The notes beneath the pieces are model-generated. The model searched no databases and was not told the origin of the DNA. It saw nothing but the letters and a program-made list of their open reading frames with translations. A program made the position numbers and the translations under genes. A stretch of DNA of 64,000 nucleotides from RI-43 sp033764725 (GTDB lineage: Bacteria > Pseudomonadota > Alphaproteobacteria > Caulobacterales > Aquidulcibacteraceae), in assembly GCA_033764725.1 (NCBI GenBank), contig JANRIR010000080.1, positions 34,343 through 98,342 of the forward strand, written 5' to 3'. Positions 39,718 through 48,532 of this stretch are shown piece by piece (the stretch's first letter is position 1; every line of letters begins with the position of its first letter).

Positions 39718-40830
39718 TCACGCCGCGTTTTTCCGCTCCAGCCGCTGCACCAGCTTTTCCTTCCACACCGCCGGCGCGCCAGCCTGCACCGCCAGCAATT
39801 TCGCGCGGCGATAGAACAGGTGGCAATCGACGTCCCAGGTGAAGCCCATGCCGCCGTGCGTCTGGATGTTTTCCTTCGACGCTAAATAATACGCTTCGCA
39901 GCCGGCGACGCGCGCGGCCGCCGCAGCCAGCGGCAGCTCCGCGGCGTCCGTCGACAGCGCCCAGGCGCCGTAATAGGCGTTCGAACGCGCCACTTCGGTG
40001 GCGACATACATGTCCGCCAGCTTGTGCTTGATCGCCTGGAACGAGGCGATCTGGCGTGAGAACGCGTAGCGGTTCTTGGCGTAATCGACCGCCATGTCGA
40101 GGCACGCCTGCGACCCGCCGACCTGCTCGAACGCGATCAGCACGGCGGCGCGATCCAGCACCGCTTCGGCCAAGTCCCAACCCTGCCCCGCTGGGCCGAG
40201 ACGCTCGGCCTTGGCGTTGGCGAAGGTCAGCCGCGCATGGCTGCGCGTGGGATCGAGCGTCTTGACGACCTCGCGCGTCACGCCGGGCTGCTTGAGATCG
40301 ACGAGCGCCAGCGACACGCCGGCGCCCTCCTTGGCGACGACCACCGCATAATCGGCGATGTCGCCGTCTGTCACCGGGATCTTCACCCCGTTCAGCGCGG
40401 CCCCATCGAACTTCACCGTCAACCCGCCGGGCGTCGGCGCGCCGGGGCCCTCCGACAGCGCAAACGCGCCGATCAGCCCACCCTCCGAAACCTTCGGCAG
40501 GAGTGCGGCCTTCTGCGCGTCCGATCCGGCGAGCAGCAGCGCCTCCGCGAAGAAATAAACCGTGGACGAGAACGGGATCGGCGCCACGGCGCGGCCCATC
40601 TCCTCGGCCAGCACACAGACTTCGAGCTTACCCAGCCCCAGCCCGCCATATTCCTCGGGGATCCCCGCGCCCAGCCAGCCCAGCTCCGCCACCGCCTTCC
40701 AGAGCGCGGCGTCGAACGCGACCGCGTCGGAATCCAGCACCGCGCGCACCGCCTTGGCGCTGGATTTCTCGGCGAGGAATTTGCGCGCCTGATCTTTCAG
40801 GGCCTTCTGGTCGTCGGAAAAATCGAAATT
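39718..40830 (-). CDS. Acyl-CoA dehydrogenase family protein (short subunit type)
   Basis: This 370-residue protein starts from GTG at 40830, preceded by GGGAGA. It shows FDFSDDQKALKDQARKFL at the N-terminus, the flavin-contact region around AFALSEGPGAPTPGG, and the C-terminal AFSRQIASFQAIKHKLADMYV and IQTHGGMGFTWDVDCHLFYRRAK. It is shorter and more divergent than the 410-residue neighbour, as in heteromeric alpha2beta2 acyl-CoA dehydrogenases where one subunit lacks the catalytic base. Its own base is not obvious by eye. Confidence 0.92.
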   Translation of the reverse strand, partial: NFDFSDDQKALKDQARKFLAEKSSAKAVRAVLDSDAVAFDAALWKAVAELGWLGAGIPEEYGGLGLGKLEVCVLAEEMGRAVAPIPFSSTVYFFAEALLLAGSDAQKAALLPKVSEGGLIGAFALSEGPGAPTPGGLTVKFDGAALNGVKIPVTDGDIADYAVVVAKEGAGVSLALVDLKQPGVTREVVKTLDPTRSHARLTFANAKAERLGPAGQGWDLAEAVLDRAAVLIAFEQVGGSQACLDMAVDYAKNRYAFSRQIASFQAIKHKLADMYVATEVARSNAYYGAWALSTDAAELPLAAAAARVAGCEAYYLASKENIQTHGGMGFTWDVDCHLFYRRAKLLAVQAGAPAVWKEKLVQRLERKNAA

Positions 40831-41010
40831 CACGGCGCTCTCCCGCATTCATCTTTGGGCAACCATAAACGCGACCGGGGCCGGCTTGAAAAGGCGCCGC
40901 AAGGGCGCCCCGCGAGGCCACTGGAAGGGTGCGCTTCACGAAGCCTCAACGCCGTTGCGTTAGCCTCGCCGCAGTGAACGGGTTGGTTCGGTCTGGGTTG
41001 GAGCCGGCGC

Positions 41011-41583
41011 ATGGCCAAGGCGGTCTATCACAAGGGGCAGCGGGTTTTCGTCAAACCCGTGGGCACCTGGGCGAACATCGAACAAGTGATGCCGCACTGG
41101 GTGAAGGGCGTCGAAGAGCCGTTGCGCGTCATGTACGAGGTGGGTCTGGGGCGCGAGTTCCAGGCCCACGAGCTCGTCCCGGAAGAGGAAAAGGCCGTCA
41201 GCCTCGATCTCGTCGAGACCGAGCGCTGGCGCGTCGTGCGCGCGCCCAATCGCTGGCGCGCGGGCGTCGAGGGCGGCGCGGCCAACGCCGGCACCTTCCC
41301 TGTCGTGGTCACCGACGAAAAGGATTGGGGCGGCTGGCGCGTGCCGATGGCGGAATATGAGCGCGATCCGGCCCGCATCGAGCACCAGGCGCGCATCGTC
41401 GCCAACGCCATCCGCATGATGAGCGTCTGCCGCGAATTGGTCCTGCGCGTCGCCGACCGGCCCGGCGAAACGCCGCCCGAGCTGCGCGACCTTGCGATCC
41501 AGGCCGAGGCGGTGCTGTCGACCATCTATCATGACGGCGCAGCCCATGCGCAGCCGCCGGGCGTGGCCAGCCACACGCTGTAA
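41011..41583 (+). CDS. Conserved-looking hypothetical protein
   Basis: This 190-residue soluble protein starts MAKAVYHKGQRVFVKPVGTWANIEQVMPHWVKGVEEPLRVMYEVG (given here as consecutive short patches of one KOW/SH3-like beta region), then an Arg/Trp patch WRVVRAPNRWR and a helical C-terminal half (VANAIRMMSVCRELVLRV). The first part resembles a small beta-barrel that could bind nucleic acid or protein. No family is recognised. GGAG lies before the ATG. It is followed 79 bp later by pepN. Confidence 0.75.
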   Translation: MAKAVYHKGQRVFVKPVGTWANIEQVMPHWVKGVEEPLRVMYEVGLGREFQAHELVPEEEKAVSLDLVETERWRVVRAPNRWRAGVEGGAANAGTFPVVVTDEKDWGGWRVPMAEYERDPARIEHQARIVANAIRMMSVCRELVLRVADRPGETPPELRDLAIQAEAVLSTIYHDGAAHAQPPGVASHTL

Positions 41584-41662
41584 CCCTTTCGCGCATTGCA
41601 ATCGCGCGCGCTGGACGTCATCAGTCGGAGGCCATCACCGGAGGCCTTCGACGGAGCTTCGC

Positions 41663-44266
41663 ATGCGTGACGCCGCAGCCGCTGTGCGCCTTCAGGATTA
41701 TCGGGCGCCGGATTACGCGATCGACGACATCGCGCTCGACATCGACCTCGCGCCCCGCGGGACCATCGTGCGCGCGCGCAGCACGGTGCGGCGGCTCGCC
41801 GGCGCCGCCGTCCCGCTTGCGCTCGACGGCGTGCGCCTCGCCTTGCGCCGCATCGCTATCGACGGCGTCGATCTGCCGGCCGACGCCTATCGCGTCGAAA
41901 GCGAGCGCCTGATCGTCCATGCGCCGCCGGCCGCCTTCACGCTCGACATCGAAACCGCCATCGATCCGGCCGACAACACGGCGCTCGAAGGCCTCTACAT
42001 GTCGGGCGGGCGCTATTGCACGCAATGTGAGGCCGAGGGCTTCCGCAAGATCACCTACGCGCTCGATCGCCCGGACAGCATGGCGCGTTATCGCGTGCGC
42101 ATGACCGCACCGAAGGCGGAGTTTCCCACGCTTCTGTCCAACGGCAATCTGGTCGAAAGCGGCGATCTCGGCCAAGGGCGCCACTTCGCTGTGTGGGAGG
42201 ATCCGTATCCGAAGCCGTCCTATCTGTTCGCGCTGTGCGCAGGCGCCTACGACACCCTCACCGATGCTTTCGTCACGCGTTCAGGCCGGCGCGTCGCGCT
42301 CGGCATTCACGTCGATCCCGGCGAAGCGCAGCGCTGCGGCTACGCCATGGATGCGCTCAAGCGCGCCATGCGCTGGGACGAGGAGGCGTTCGGGCGCGAA
42401 TACGATCTCGACGTGTTCAACATCGTGGCGGTGCGCGATTTCAATTTCGGCGCGATGGAGAACAAGGGCCTCAACGTCTTCAACTCGGCGCTGATCCTCG
42501 CGGACCAATCGACCGCGACCGATCTCGATTACGAATCCATCGAGGCCGTCGTCGGCCACGAGTATTTCCACAATTGGACGGGCGATCGCATCACCTGCCG
42601 CGACTGGTTCCAGCTGTGCCTCAAGGAGGGGCTGACGGTCTATCGCGAGCAGGAATTCTCCGCCGATCAGCGCTCGCGCCCGGTGCAGCGCATCAAGGAC
42701 GTCAAGCGCCTGCGCGCGCGCCAGTTCGCCGAGGATTCCGGCCCGCTGGCCCATCCCGTGCGGCCGTCGACCTATCAGAAGATCGACAATTTCTACACCG
42801 CGACCGTCTACGAAAAAGGCGGCGAAGTGATCCGCATGCTCAAGGCGATCATCGGCGACGAGGCGTTTCGCGCCGGCATGGATCTCTATTTCGACCGCTG
42901 CGACGGCACGGCGGCCACGGTGGAGCAATTCATCGCCTGCTTCGCCGAAACCTCCGGCCGCAACCTCAGCGCCTTCATGCGCTGGTACGATCAGGCGGGC
43001 ACGCCCACCGTCACCGCGCGGGGCGCCTATGATCCCGAAGCCCGCACCTATACGCTGACGCTGACGCAATCGACGCCGCCGACGCCAGGCCAGCCGCACA
43101 AGCAGCCCGTGCCGATCCCGCTGCGCATCGGCCTCATGAACGACAACGGCGCGCCGCTTTCGGCCAGCCTCGACGGCGCCGCGCGCGACGAGCACCTCGT
43201 TGTTTTCGGTTCTGCGCAAATGGTGCTGCGCTTCGCCGACGTGGCGGCAGCGCCAACGCCGTCGCTGCTGCGCGGGTTTTCCGCGCCCGTGCGGCTCGAC
43301 GACGATCTGACGCCGCGCCAGCGCCTGGCGCAGATGGCGCACGACCCCGATCCCTTCACGCGCTGGGAGGCCGGCCAGGCGCTCGCACGCGCCGCGATCC
43401 TGGCGCGCGCCGCAGGCGGCGCGGCGAGCCTCGACGGCCTCGCCGACGCGCTGTCGCGCGAGCTCGACCGCGCTGAAGACGATCCCGCCTTCGCCGCGCT
43501 CGCCCTGCGTCTGCCGGACGTGCCGGAGCTCATTCAACTCGCCGCCCAGCCCGATCCCGATGCGCTGCACGACGCGCGCGAGCAGGTCCGCGCCGCGCTC
43601 GCGCAGCATCTGCGCACGCGTCTCGTGGCCATCGCCGACGCGCCCCCGGCGGCGACGTTCTCGGCCGACGCAGCCGCCGCCGGCAGGCGCGCGCTGCGCA
43701 CCGCCGCGTTCGATCTCCTGGCAGCGCTCGGAGAAGGCGAAGGCGCAGTGTTGGTGCGCGCTTTCGAACGCGCGGACACCATGACGGAATCGATCAATGC
43801 GCTCGAAGCGCTCGGCGCCGCCGGCGTCGCCGCCTTCGACGACGCGCTCGCCCGCTTCTACGCCCGCTGGCGCGCCAATCCGCTCGTGCTCGACAAATGG
43901 TTCGCCGCCCAAGCCGCCGCGCCGCGCCCGGATGCGATTGCGCGCGCTACTGCGCTGCGCGCGCATCCTGATTTCACGCTGAAGAATCCCAATCGCGTGC
44001 GCGCGCTCGCCGCCGCGTTCGCGCTACGCAATCCGCGCGCCTTCCACGCCGCCTCCGGCGACGGCTACCGCTTCATGATCGACATCATCGCCGACCTCGA
44101 CGCGATCAATCCCGCCGTCGCCGCACGCCTGCTCGGCGCGTTCGAAACCTGGCGGCGCTTCGATTCCGGCCGGCGCGCCCATGCGGAGGCGGCGCTGCGC
44201 TCGCTGGCGGCGAATGCGGCGCTGTCGGCCAATGCGCGCGAGATCGTGGAGCGCACCTTGCAGTGA
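41663..44266 (+). CDS. pepN: Aminopeptidase N (M1 family)
   Basis: This 867-residue M1 metallopeptidase removes N-terminal residues from peptides in the cytoplasm. The exopeptidase motif GAMEN is at 263-267. The zinc site HEYFHN has His299, Glu300 and His303, with Glu322 in LKEGLTVYREQEFS. The C-terminal DUF3458-type domains cover the last 400 residues, ending at EIVERTLQ. The length equals that of the bacterial PepN. No signal peptide is seen, in line with the cytoplasmic type. Confidence 0.96.
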   Translation: MRDAAAAVRLQDYRAPDYAIDDIALDIDLAPRGTIVRARSTVRRLAGAAVPLALDGVRLALRRIAIDGVDLPADAYRVESERLIVHAPPAAFTLDIETAIDPADNTALEGLYMSGGRYCTQCEAEGFRKITYALDRPDSMARYRVRMTAPKAEFPTLLSNGNLVESGDLGQGRHFAVWEDPYPKPSYLFALCAGAYDTLTDAFVTRSGRRVALGIHVDPGEAQRCGYAMDALKRAMRWDEEAFGREYDLDVFNIVAVRDFNFGAMENKGLNVFNSALILADQSTATDLDYESIEAVVGHEYFHNWTGDRITCRDWFQLCLKEGLTVYREQEFSADQRSRPVQRIKDVKRLRARQFAEDSGPLAHPVRPSTYQKIDNFYTATVYEKGGEVIRMLKAIIGDEAFRAGMDLYFDRCDGTAATVEQFIACFAETSGRNLSAFMRWYDQAGTPTVTARGAYDPEARTYTLTLTQSTPPTPGQPHKQPVPIPLRIGLMNDNGAPLSASLDGAARDEHLVVFGSAQMVLRFADVAAAPTPSLLRGFSAPVRLDDDLTPRQRLAQMAHDPDPFTRWEAGQALARAAILARAAGGAASLDGLADALSRELDRAEDDPAFAALALRLPDVPELIQLAAQPDPDALHDAREQVRAALAQHLRTRLVAIADAPPAATFSADAAAAGRRALRTAAFDLLAALGEGEGAVLVRAFERADTMTESINALEALGAAGVAAFDDALARFYARWRANPLVLDKWFAAQAAAPRPDAIARATALRAHPDFTLKNPNRVRALAAAFALRNPRAFHAASGDGYRFMIDIIADLDAINPAVAARLLGAFETWRRFDSGRRAHAEAALRSLAANAALSANAREIVERTLQ

Positions 44267-44324
44267 ATGCGGCGCCCGCCTGGATTCATCTGGGGAAAGC
44301 CGCGCCGCCGCGCTCGACTTCAAT

Positions 44325-44340
44325 TTAACATTTCCTTTAC
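44325..44340 (+). promoter_or_regulatory. CtrA-type binding site
   Basis: TTAA-N7-TTTAC matches the CtrA consensus TTAA-N7-TTAAC except at one base. It lies 165 bp before the PleC-like kinase start in a 238-bp gap that is unusually A+T-rich for this window. CtrA is the master cell-cycle regulator of alphaproteobacteria; its control here is inference from motif and gene identity. Confidence 0.5.
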
Positions 44341-44504
44341 GATTTTCATTCTTGTCGATTCTGATCGCGCGCGACGCGGATCGGGCTTGTGAATCGCCTT
44401 AGCCTTCCGCTGCGCCGCCGGGCGTGTGCGGGACCGCGCGATGCGCCCCGCCGGACCGGCGCGATCGGATCGGCAAGCCGCCGGGCGGCGGCAAGGGGGT
44501 GTGC

Positions 44505-46985
44505 GTGGTGCATTCGGCAGCGACAGGCGCCTCCGCGCCTGACCGGGCGGCGACGAACGCGACCGCGCGCTCGCTCGCCATCCTGGTCACGCTGCTGCTG
44601 CTTGCGTTCATGGCCGCGCTGGCGGTTCAGGCCGAGACGCGGCGCCGCGACCTCACCGCCGATCTCATTGCGCGCAATGTCGCCGCCGTCGAAATCGCCG
44701 CCGCACACGCCGACGCGCGCTTCGCCAAGGCCGACGCCGCCAACGCCGCCGCCGCCGCCCTCATACGGCGCGGCGACGCCGCGCTGGCCGGCGCCGCGAC
44801 CGAGATCGCGCGCGCCGAAGGTGTCGTCGCGGCGGCAGTCGTCGCGCGCGGCGGCCAGATCCTCGCTGCAAACGGCCGGGCCGAGCCTGGCGTGATCGCG
44901 GCCGCGGCCGCTGCGACGCCCGCCAGCGGCGCATGGGCCGGCGTTGCGCCGGAGGCGCGCACGCCGCTCCTGGCGACAGCCCGCGCCGCCGGCGGGCTGA
45001 CCGTCGTCTCGATCATCGACCCTGCGCTGCTCGCGCCGGCGGCGCCGGCCAGAGCGCGGGTGTTCGTCGCTGCGCCTGACGGACGCTTGCTGTTCGCCAT
45101 GCCGCGCGCGGCGCGCGCCAGCGAGGCCGACGCCGCCGCCATCATCGCGGCTGCGCCCAATCCCGGCGGCGCGACCGCACGCACCGCCGACGGCCAAGTC
45201 TGGAGCATCGCCTCCGCCCGCGCGGCGGACGGCGCGGCGCAGATCGTGATCGCCGCCCCCGCCCCGAGCCCGGCCGACGCGATCCTGGCGGCGCTGGTGC
45301 AGATGGCGATGCTGGCCGGCGCGCCGATGGCCGCGGTCGCCGTGCTGCTCCTGCTGCTGCGCCAGCACGCGCGTCGCGCCGCACGCGCCGAGGCCGAGGC
45401 CGCTCGCGCCGAGACGCAATTTCGCCTCGCCGCCGACGGCGCCCATGCCGGGGTCTTCGAGTGGCGCGCCGGCGCCGATCTGGTGACGCTCTCCGAGCAG
45501 GCCGCCAAGCTCATCCATGTGAACACCACGCAGATGCCGCTCGCCGACTTCGTCGCGCTCGCGGTCCCGGAAGACCGCGCCGCACTGGAGGAGGAATTCC
45601 GCGCCGCCGGCCGGTCGGGCGCGTTCGACGCGCATTACCGCATCGCCCATGGCGCAAGCCTTGTCTGGCTCGAGGCGCGCGGCGTCGTCGTCGAGGAGGA
45701 CCCCGAAGCCGGCCCGCTGCGCCTGATGGGCACCATCGTCGACGTATCGCATCGCCAGGAAGCGCAGGCGCGCGTGGTGCGGCTCGAACGTCAATTGCGC
45801 GCCGCGATCGATTCCTTCACCGGGCCGTTCGCCTTGTGGGATGCGCGCCGGCGCCTGATGCTGTGGAACCAGGCGTTTGCGCAGGCGTTCGATCTGGGCC
45901 CCGAATTGCTGCGCCCGCGGGTGTCTTATGAAGCCGTCGCGCTCGCCTCGACCGCGCGCATCAAGCGCGAGCGCGTGGATCCGGTGGATTCCCAGATTCG
46001 CGAGATCGAACTCGCCAGCGGCGAATGGCTGCAAATCGTGGAGCGGCGCACCGGCGATGGGGGTCTGGTGACAGTTGGTCTCGACATCACCCCGCTCAAG
46101 CGCCAGGAGCAGGCGCTCACGCGCAACGACAAGCGCCTGCGCGAACTCGTCCAGCGCCTGGAGAAATCCGAAGCGGAAAACAAGGTGCTCGCCCGCGAGG
46201 CCGACGACGAGCGGCGCAAGGCCGAGGACGCCAGCAAGGCCAAAAGCGCGTTCCTGGCCAATATGAGCCACGAATTGCGCACGCCGCTGAACGCCATCAT
46301 CGGCTTCTCCGAGATCATGTCGAAGGAATTGTTCGGCCCGATCGGCAACGAGCAGTACAAGCAATATTCCGGCGATATTTTCTCATCCGGCAACCATCTG
46401 CTCGACATGATCAACGACATCCTCGACATGGCCAAGATCGAGGCCGGCAAGATCAATCTGTCGCCGCGCGTGCTCGATCCGATGGTCGCCATCGATCAGG
46501 CTGTGCGGCTGACCAAGCGTCGCGCCGACGAAAAGGGCCTGCATCTCATGGTCGACGCCGAGGGCGTGCCGGAGATCGAGGCCGATCATCGCGCGGTCAA
46601 GCAGATGCTGATCAATTTGCTCAGCAATGCGCTGAAATTCACCGACAACGGCGCCATCGTGGTGCGCGCGCGCCCCACGCCGGACGGGCTGGTGCTGCGC
46701 GTCATCGATACCGGCTGCGGCATTCCCGCTGATCAATTGCCGCGCCTGGCGCGCCCGTTCGAGCAGGTCGAAGCGACTTTGGCGCGCAACCATTCCGGCA
46801 CCGGCCTTGGACTCGCGCTGACGAAATCGCTGGCGGAAATGCATGGCGGGCGGCTCGAGATTCAGAGCACGGTCGGTGAAGGCACGATCGTGTCGGTGTA
46901 TCTGCCCGCGGTGTTTGGCGGCGAACGCACAAGCCCGGGCGAAGACGCCGACATTCAAGAAGCGGCGCGCACCGCCGCCGAATAG
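44505..46985 (+). CDS. PleC/DivJ-like sensor histidine kinase
   Basis: This 826-residue membrane kinase has a first transmembrane helix near 22-42, a periplasmic Ala-rich region, a second helix near 270-292, PAS-type domains (about 305-400 and 440-530), and the HisKA domain with the phospho-accepting His589 in MSHELRTPLNAIIGFSEIM. The HATPase follows, with NLLSNALKFT, DTGCGI and GTGLGLALTKSL boxes. The dimerisation helix ends ELFGPIGNEQYKQYSGDI and DILDMAKIEAGKINL, the PleC/DivJ pattern. Position beside glnE/degP genes and a CtrA box supports PleC. GTG 44505 is the likely start; GTG 44499 and 44508 are alternatives. Confidence 0.85.
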   Translation: MVHSAATGASAPDRAATNATARSLAILVTLLLLAFMAALAVQAETRRRDLTADLIARNVAAVEIAAAHADARFAKADAANAAAAALIRRGDAALAGAATEIARAEGVVAAAVVARGGQILAANGRAEPGVIAAAAAATPASGAWAGVAPEARTPLLATARAAGGLTVVSIIDPALLAPAAPARARVFVAAPDGRLLFAMPRAARASEADAAAIIAAAPNPGGATARTADGQVWSIASARAADGAAQIVIAAPAPSPADAILAALVQMAMLAGAPMAAVAVLLLLLRQHARRAARAEAEAARAETQFRLAADGAHAGVFEWRAGADLVTLSEQAAKLIHVNTTQMPLADFVALAVPEDRAALEEEFRAAGRSGAFDAHYRIAHGASLVWLEARGVVVEEDPEAGPLRLMGTIVDVSHRQEAQARVVRLERQLRAAIDSFTGPFALWDARRRLMLWNQAFAQAFDLGPELLRPRVSYEAVALASTARIKRERVDPVDSQIREIELASGEWLQIVERRTGDGGLVTVGLDITPLKRQEQALTRNDKRLRELVQRLEKSEAENKVLAREADDERRKAEDASKAKSAFLANMSHELRTPLNAIIGFSEIMSKELFGPIGNEQYKQYSGDIFSSGNHLLDMINDILDMAKIEAGKINLSPRVLDPMVAIDQAVRLTKRRADEKGLHLMVDAEGVPEIEADHRAVKQMLINLLSNALKFTDNGAIVVRARPTPDGLVLRVIDTGCGIPADQLPRLARPFEQVEATLARNHSGTGLGLALTKSLAEMHGGRLEIQSTVGEGTIVSVYLPAVFGGERTSPGEDADIQEAARTAAE

Positions 46986-46993
46986 GCGCAGGC

Positions 46994-47497
46994 CTAGGGC
47001 GCTGCGTCCCCTTCGTCCGCGTCGCGGCGCTGCAGCAGCGGTCCCGGACGTCCGCGCGCAAAGGCGCCGACCACTGCGCGGCGCTCTTCCGGGGACAAAT
47101 CGCCGACCGCGTCCGCCACCGCATCCTGCCACGCCGCCTGCACGGCCGAATTCGCGATGCGCCAGCGTTCCAGCGCGGCGCGCATGCGCGCGGCGTCGTA
47201 CGGTTCGGCGGCGGCGGCGTCGAACACTGCGGCGCGCGCTTCCGCGCTGGCGGCGCGTAAGGCGCGCGTTTCGCGGAACGTGCGGCGCAGATCGGCGCGC
47301 AACGCGGCGCGCTTGTCGTCCGGCAGCGCGCGAAACGCGGCCGCGCCCGCCGCCAGCCGTTCGATCGCCGGCGCCTCGCGCGAGGCCAGGCGCACGCCGC
47401 CGGCCGCAGCGCCGATGATCACGCCGATCAGCAAAACATTGAGCGCCGCCGAAGCGAACAGCCAGACGGGAAAGCGACGCGGCGCAGCCTCGGTCAT
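46994..47497 (-). CDS. Periplasmic metal-sensor/CnrX-like protein
   Basis: This 167-residue protein has one N-terminal transmembrane helix (about 11-33) and a periplasmic helical domain with an Arg/Ala-rich hairpin and the closing LSPEERRAVVGAFARGRPG. This is the Spy/CnrX-type fold annotated as periplasmic heavy-metal sensor. No His-rich metal site is evident. Its ATG overlaps the TGA of the CnrY-like gene in front (ATGA). The predicted role is to sense envelope or metal stress and release the ECF sigma factor. Confidence 0.78.
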   Translation of the reverse strand: MTEAAPRRFPVWLFASAALNVLLIGVIIGAAAGGVRLASREAPAIERLAAGAAAFRALPDDKRAALRADLRRTFRETRALRAASAEARAAVFDAAAAEPYDAARMRAALERWRIANSAVQAAWQDAVADAVGDLSPEERRAVVGAFARGRPGPLLQRRDADEGDAAP

Positions 47498-47901
47498 CCG
47501 CCCCCCTCCAACAGACCAAAGCCGCCAGCCTCATCGGCGAAGGCCGCCGCCAGCGCCGCCTCCGCCATGCCTTCAGGCGCAGCGTAGCGCGCCCCGCCGA
47601 AGCCGATCGCCACCCCCAGCGCCGCACACGCGGCGAGCGCGGCGAGCGGCGCAGCGCGGGGCAAACTTGGCGCCGCGGGCGCCGCGCGCAGGATCCGCGC
47701 GGCCAAGAGATCGTTGCGTTGCGGCTCGGATGCATCGCACGCAAGCGCCGCATCGAGCACGCGCGCCTGCGCCAGCGCCGCTGCGACGTCGCCGTCGCCG
47801 GCCGCAAGAGCGGCCAAGACGCCGTCGCGCTCGGCTTCAGGCCAGCGCGCCGCATCGGCGCCATAGGCCTCCAGGATTTCGATTGCTCGCGCCGTGTTCA
47901 T
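47494..47901 (-). CDS. Anti-sigma-factor-like small membrane protein
   Basis: This 135-residue protein begins with MNTARAIEILEAYGADAARWPEAER, the head of many small ECF anti-sigma/CnrY-like proteins. It has one transmembrane segment near 90-108 (LAALAACAALGVAIGFGGARYA) and a short acidic periplasmic tail. It sits 13 bp after the sigma-factor gene and overlaps the CnrX-like gene by four bases. The start MNTAR at 47901 is chosen; an ATG 30 bp upstream would overlap the sigma gene. The cytoplasmic N-terminal part would hold the sigma factor. Confidence 0.75.
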   Translation of the reverse strand: MNTARAIEILEAYGADAARWPEAERDGVLAALAAGDGDVAAALAQARVLDAALACDASEPQRNDLLAARILRAAPAAPSLPRAAPLAALAACAALGVAIGFGGARYAAPEGMAEAALAAAFADEAGGFGLLEGGG

Positions 47902-47914
47902 GCTCGCGCCCGTT

Positions 47915-48505
47915 TCATTCGGTTTGGCCATGGTCAAGCGGGCCCATGAGATCGTTCGCCGTTTCGGCAAGCGACGCGCGCAGGGCCCTGCGCCCACGCG
48001 CCAGCAACGATTCCAGCGCCTCGACGCTGATCTCCAGCGCCGCCGCCGCCTCGATATTTGTCATTTCCTGAAAATGACACAAGGTCAGCGCCGCCTTCTG
48101 CCGCTCCGGCAGCGCATCGAGGGCGGCGCGCACTTGCGCCGCACGCTGACGCGCAAGCCAGGCGTCGCCCGGATTGGGGCCCTGATCGGCGCGGTCGAGG
48201 CCGGCCTCCGCATCGGAGACCTCGCGCCGGCGACGCAGGCGATCGTAGCACAGATTGAGCGTCACGCGGTGCATCCAGGTTTCGAACTTGGCCGGCCCGG
48301 GCGTCCAATCCGGCGCCGATCGCCAGACTCGCAGGAAGGTTTCCTGCGCGACGTCCTCCGCTGCTGCCGCGTCGCGCAGCATCCGCCGCGCAAGACCGAG
48401 CACGCGCGGCAGATGCTTGCGCACGAGCGCCTCCGCCGCACGCTTGTCGCCTGCGCCGGCGCTGCGAACGAGCGCCGCATCCGGATCGGAGATCGGGGCC
48501 GTCAA
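47915..48505 (-). CDS. ECF-family RNA polymerase sigma factor
   Basis: This 196-residue protein has region 2 (ALVRKHLPRVLGLARRMLRD, then AEDVAQETFLRVWRSA and the -10-binding FETWMHRVTLNLCYDRLRRRR) and region 4 (ALDALPERQKAALTLCHFQEMTNIEAAAALEISVEALESLLARGRRAL), named as blocks. It is the second gene of the EF-hand/sigma/CnrY/CnrX operon. The only suitable start in the frame is TTG at 48505, weakly supported; a GGAGGGG lies farther upstream. It likely activates its own operon. Confidence 0.9.
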   Translation of the reverse strand: MTAPISDPDAALVRSAGAGDKRAAEALVRKHLPRVLGLARRMLRDAAAAEDVAQETFLRVWRSAPDWTPGPAKFETWMHRVTLNLCYDRLRRRREVSDAEAGLDRADQGPNPGDAWLARQRAAQVRAALDALPERQKAALTLCHFQEMTNIEAAAALEISVEALESLLARGRRALRASLAETANDLMGPLDHGQTE

Positions 48506-48532
48506 GCAGCGCCTGCGCGATTGTCCCCTCCG

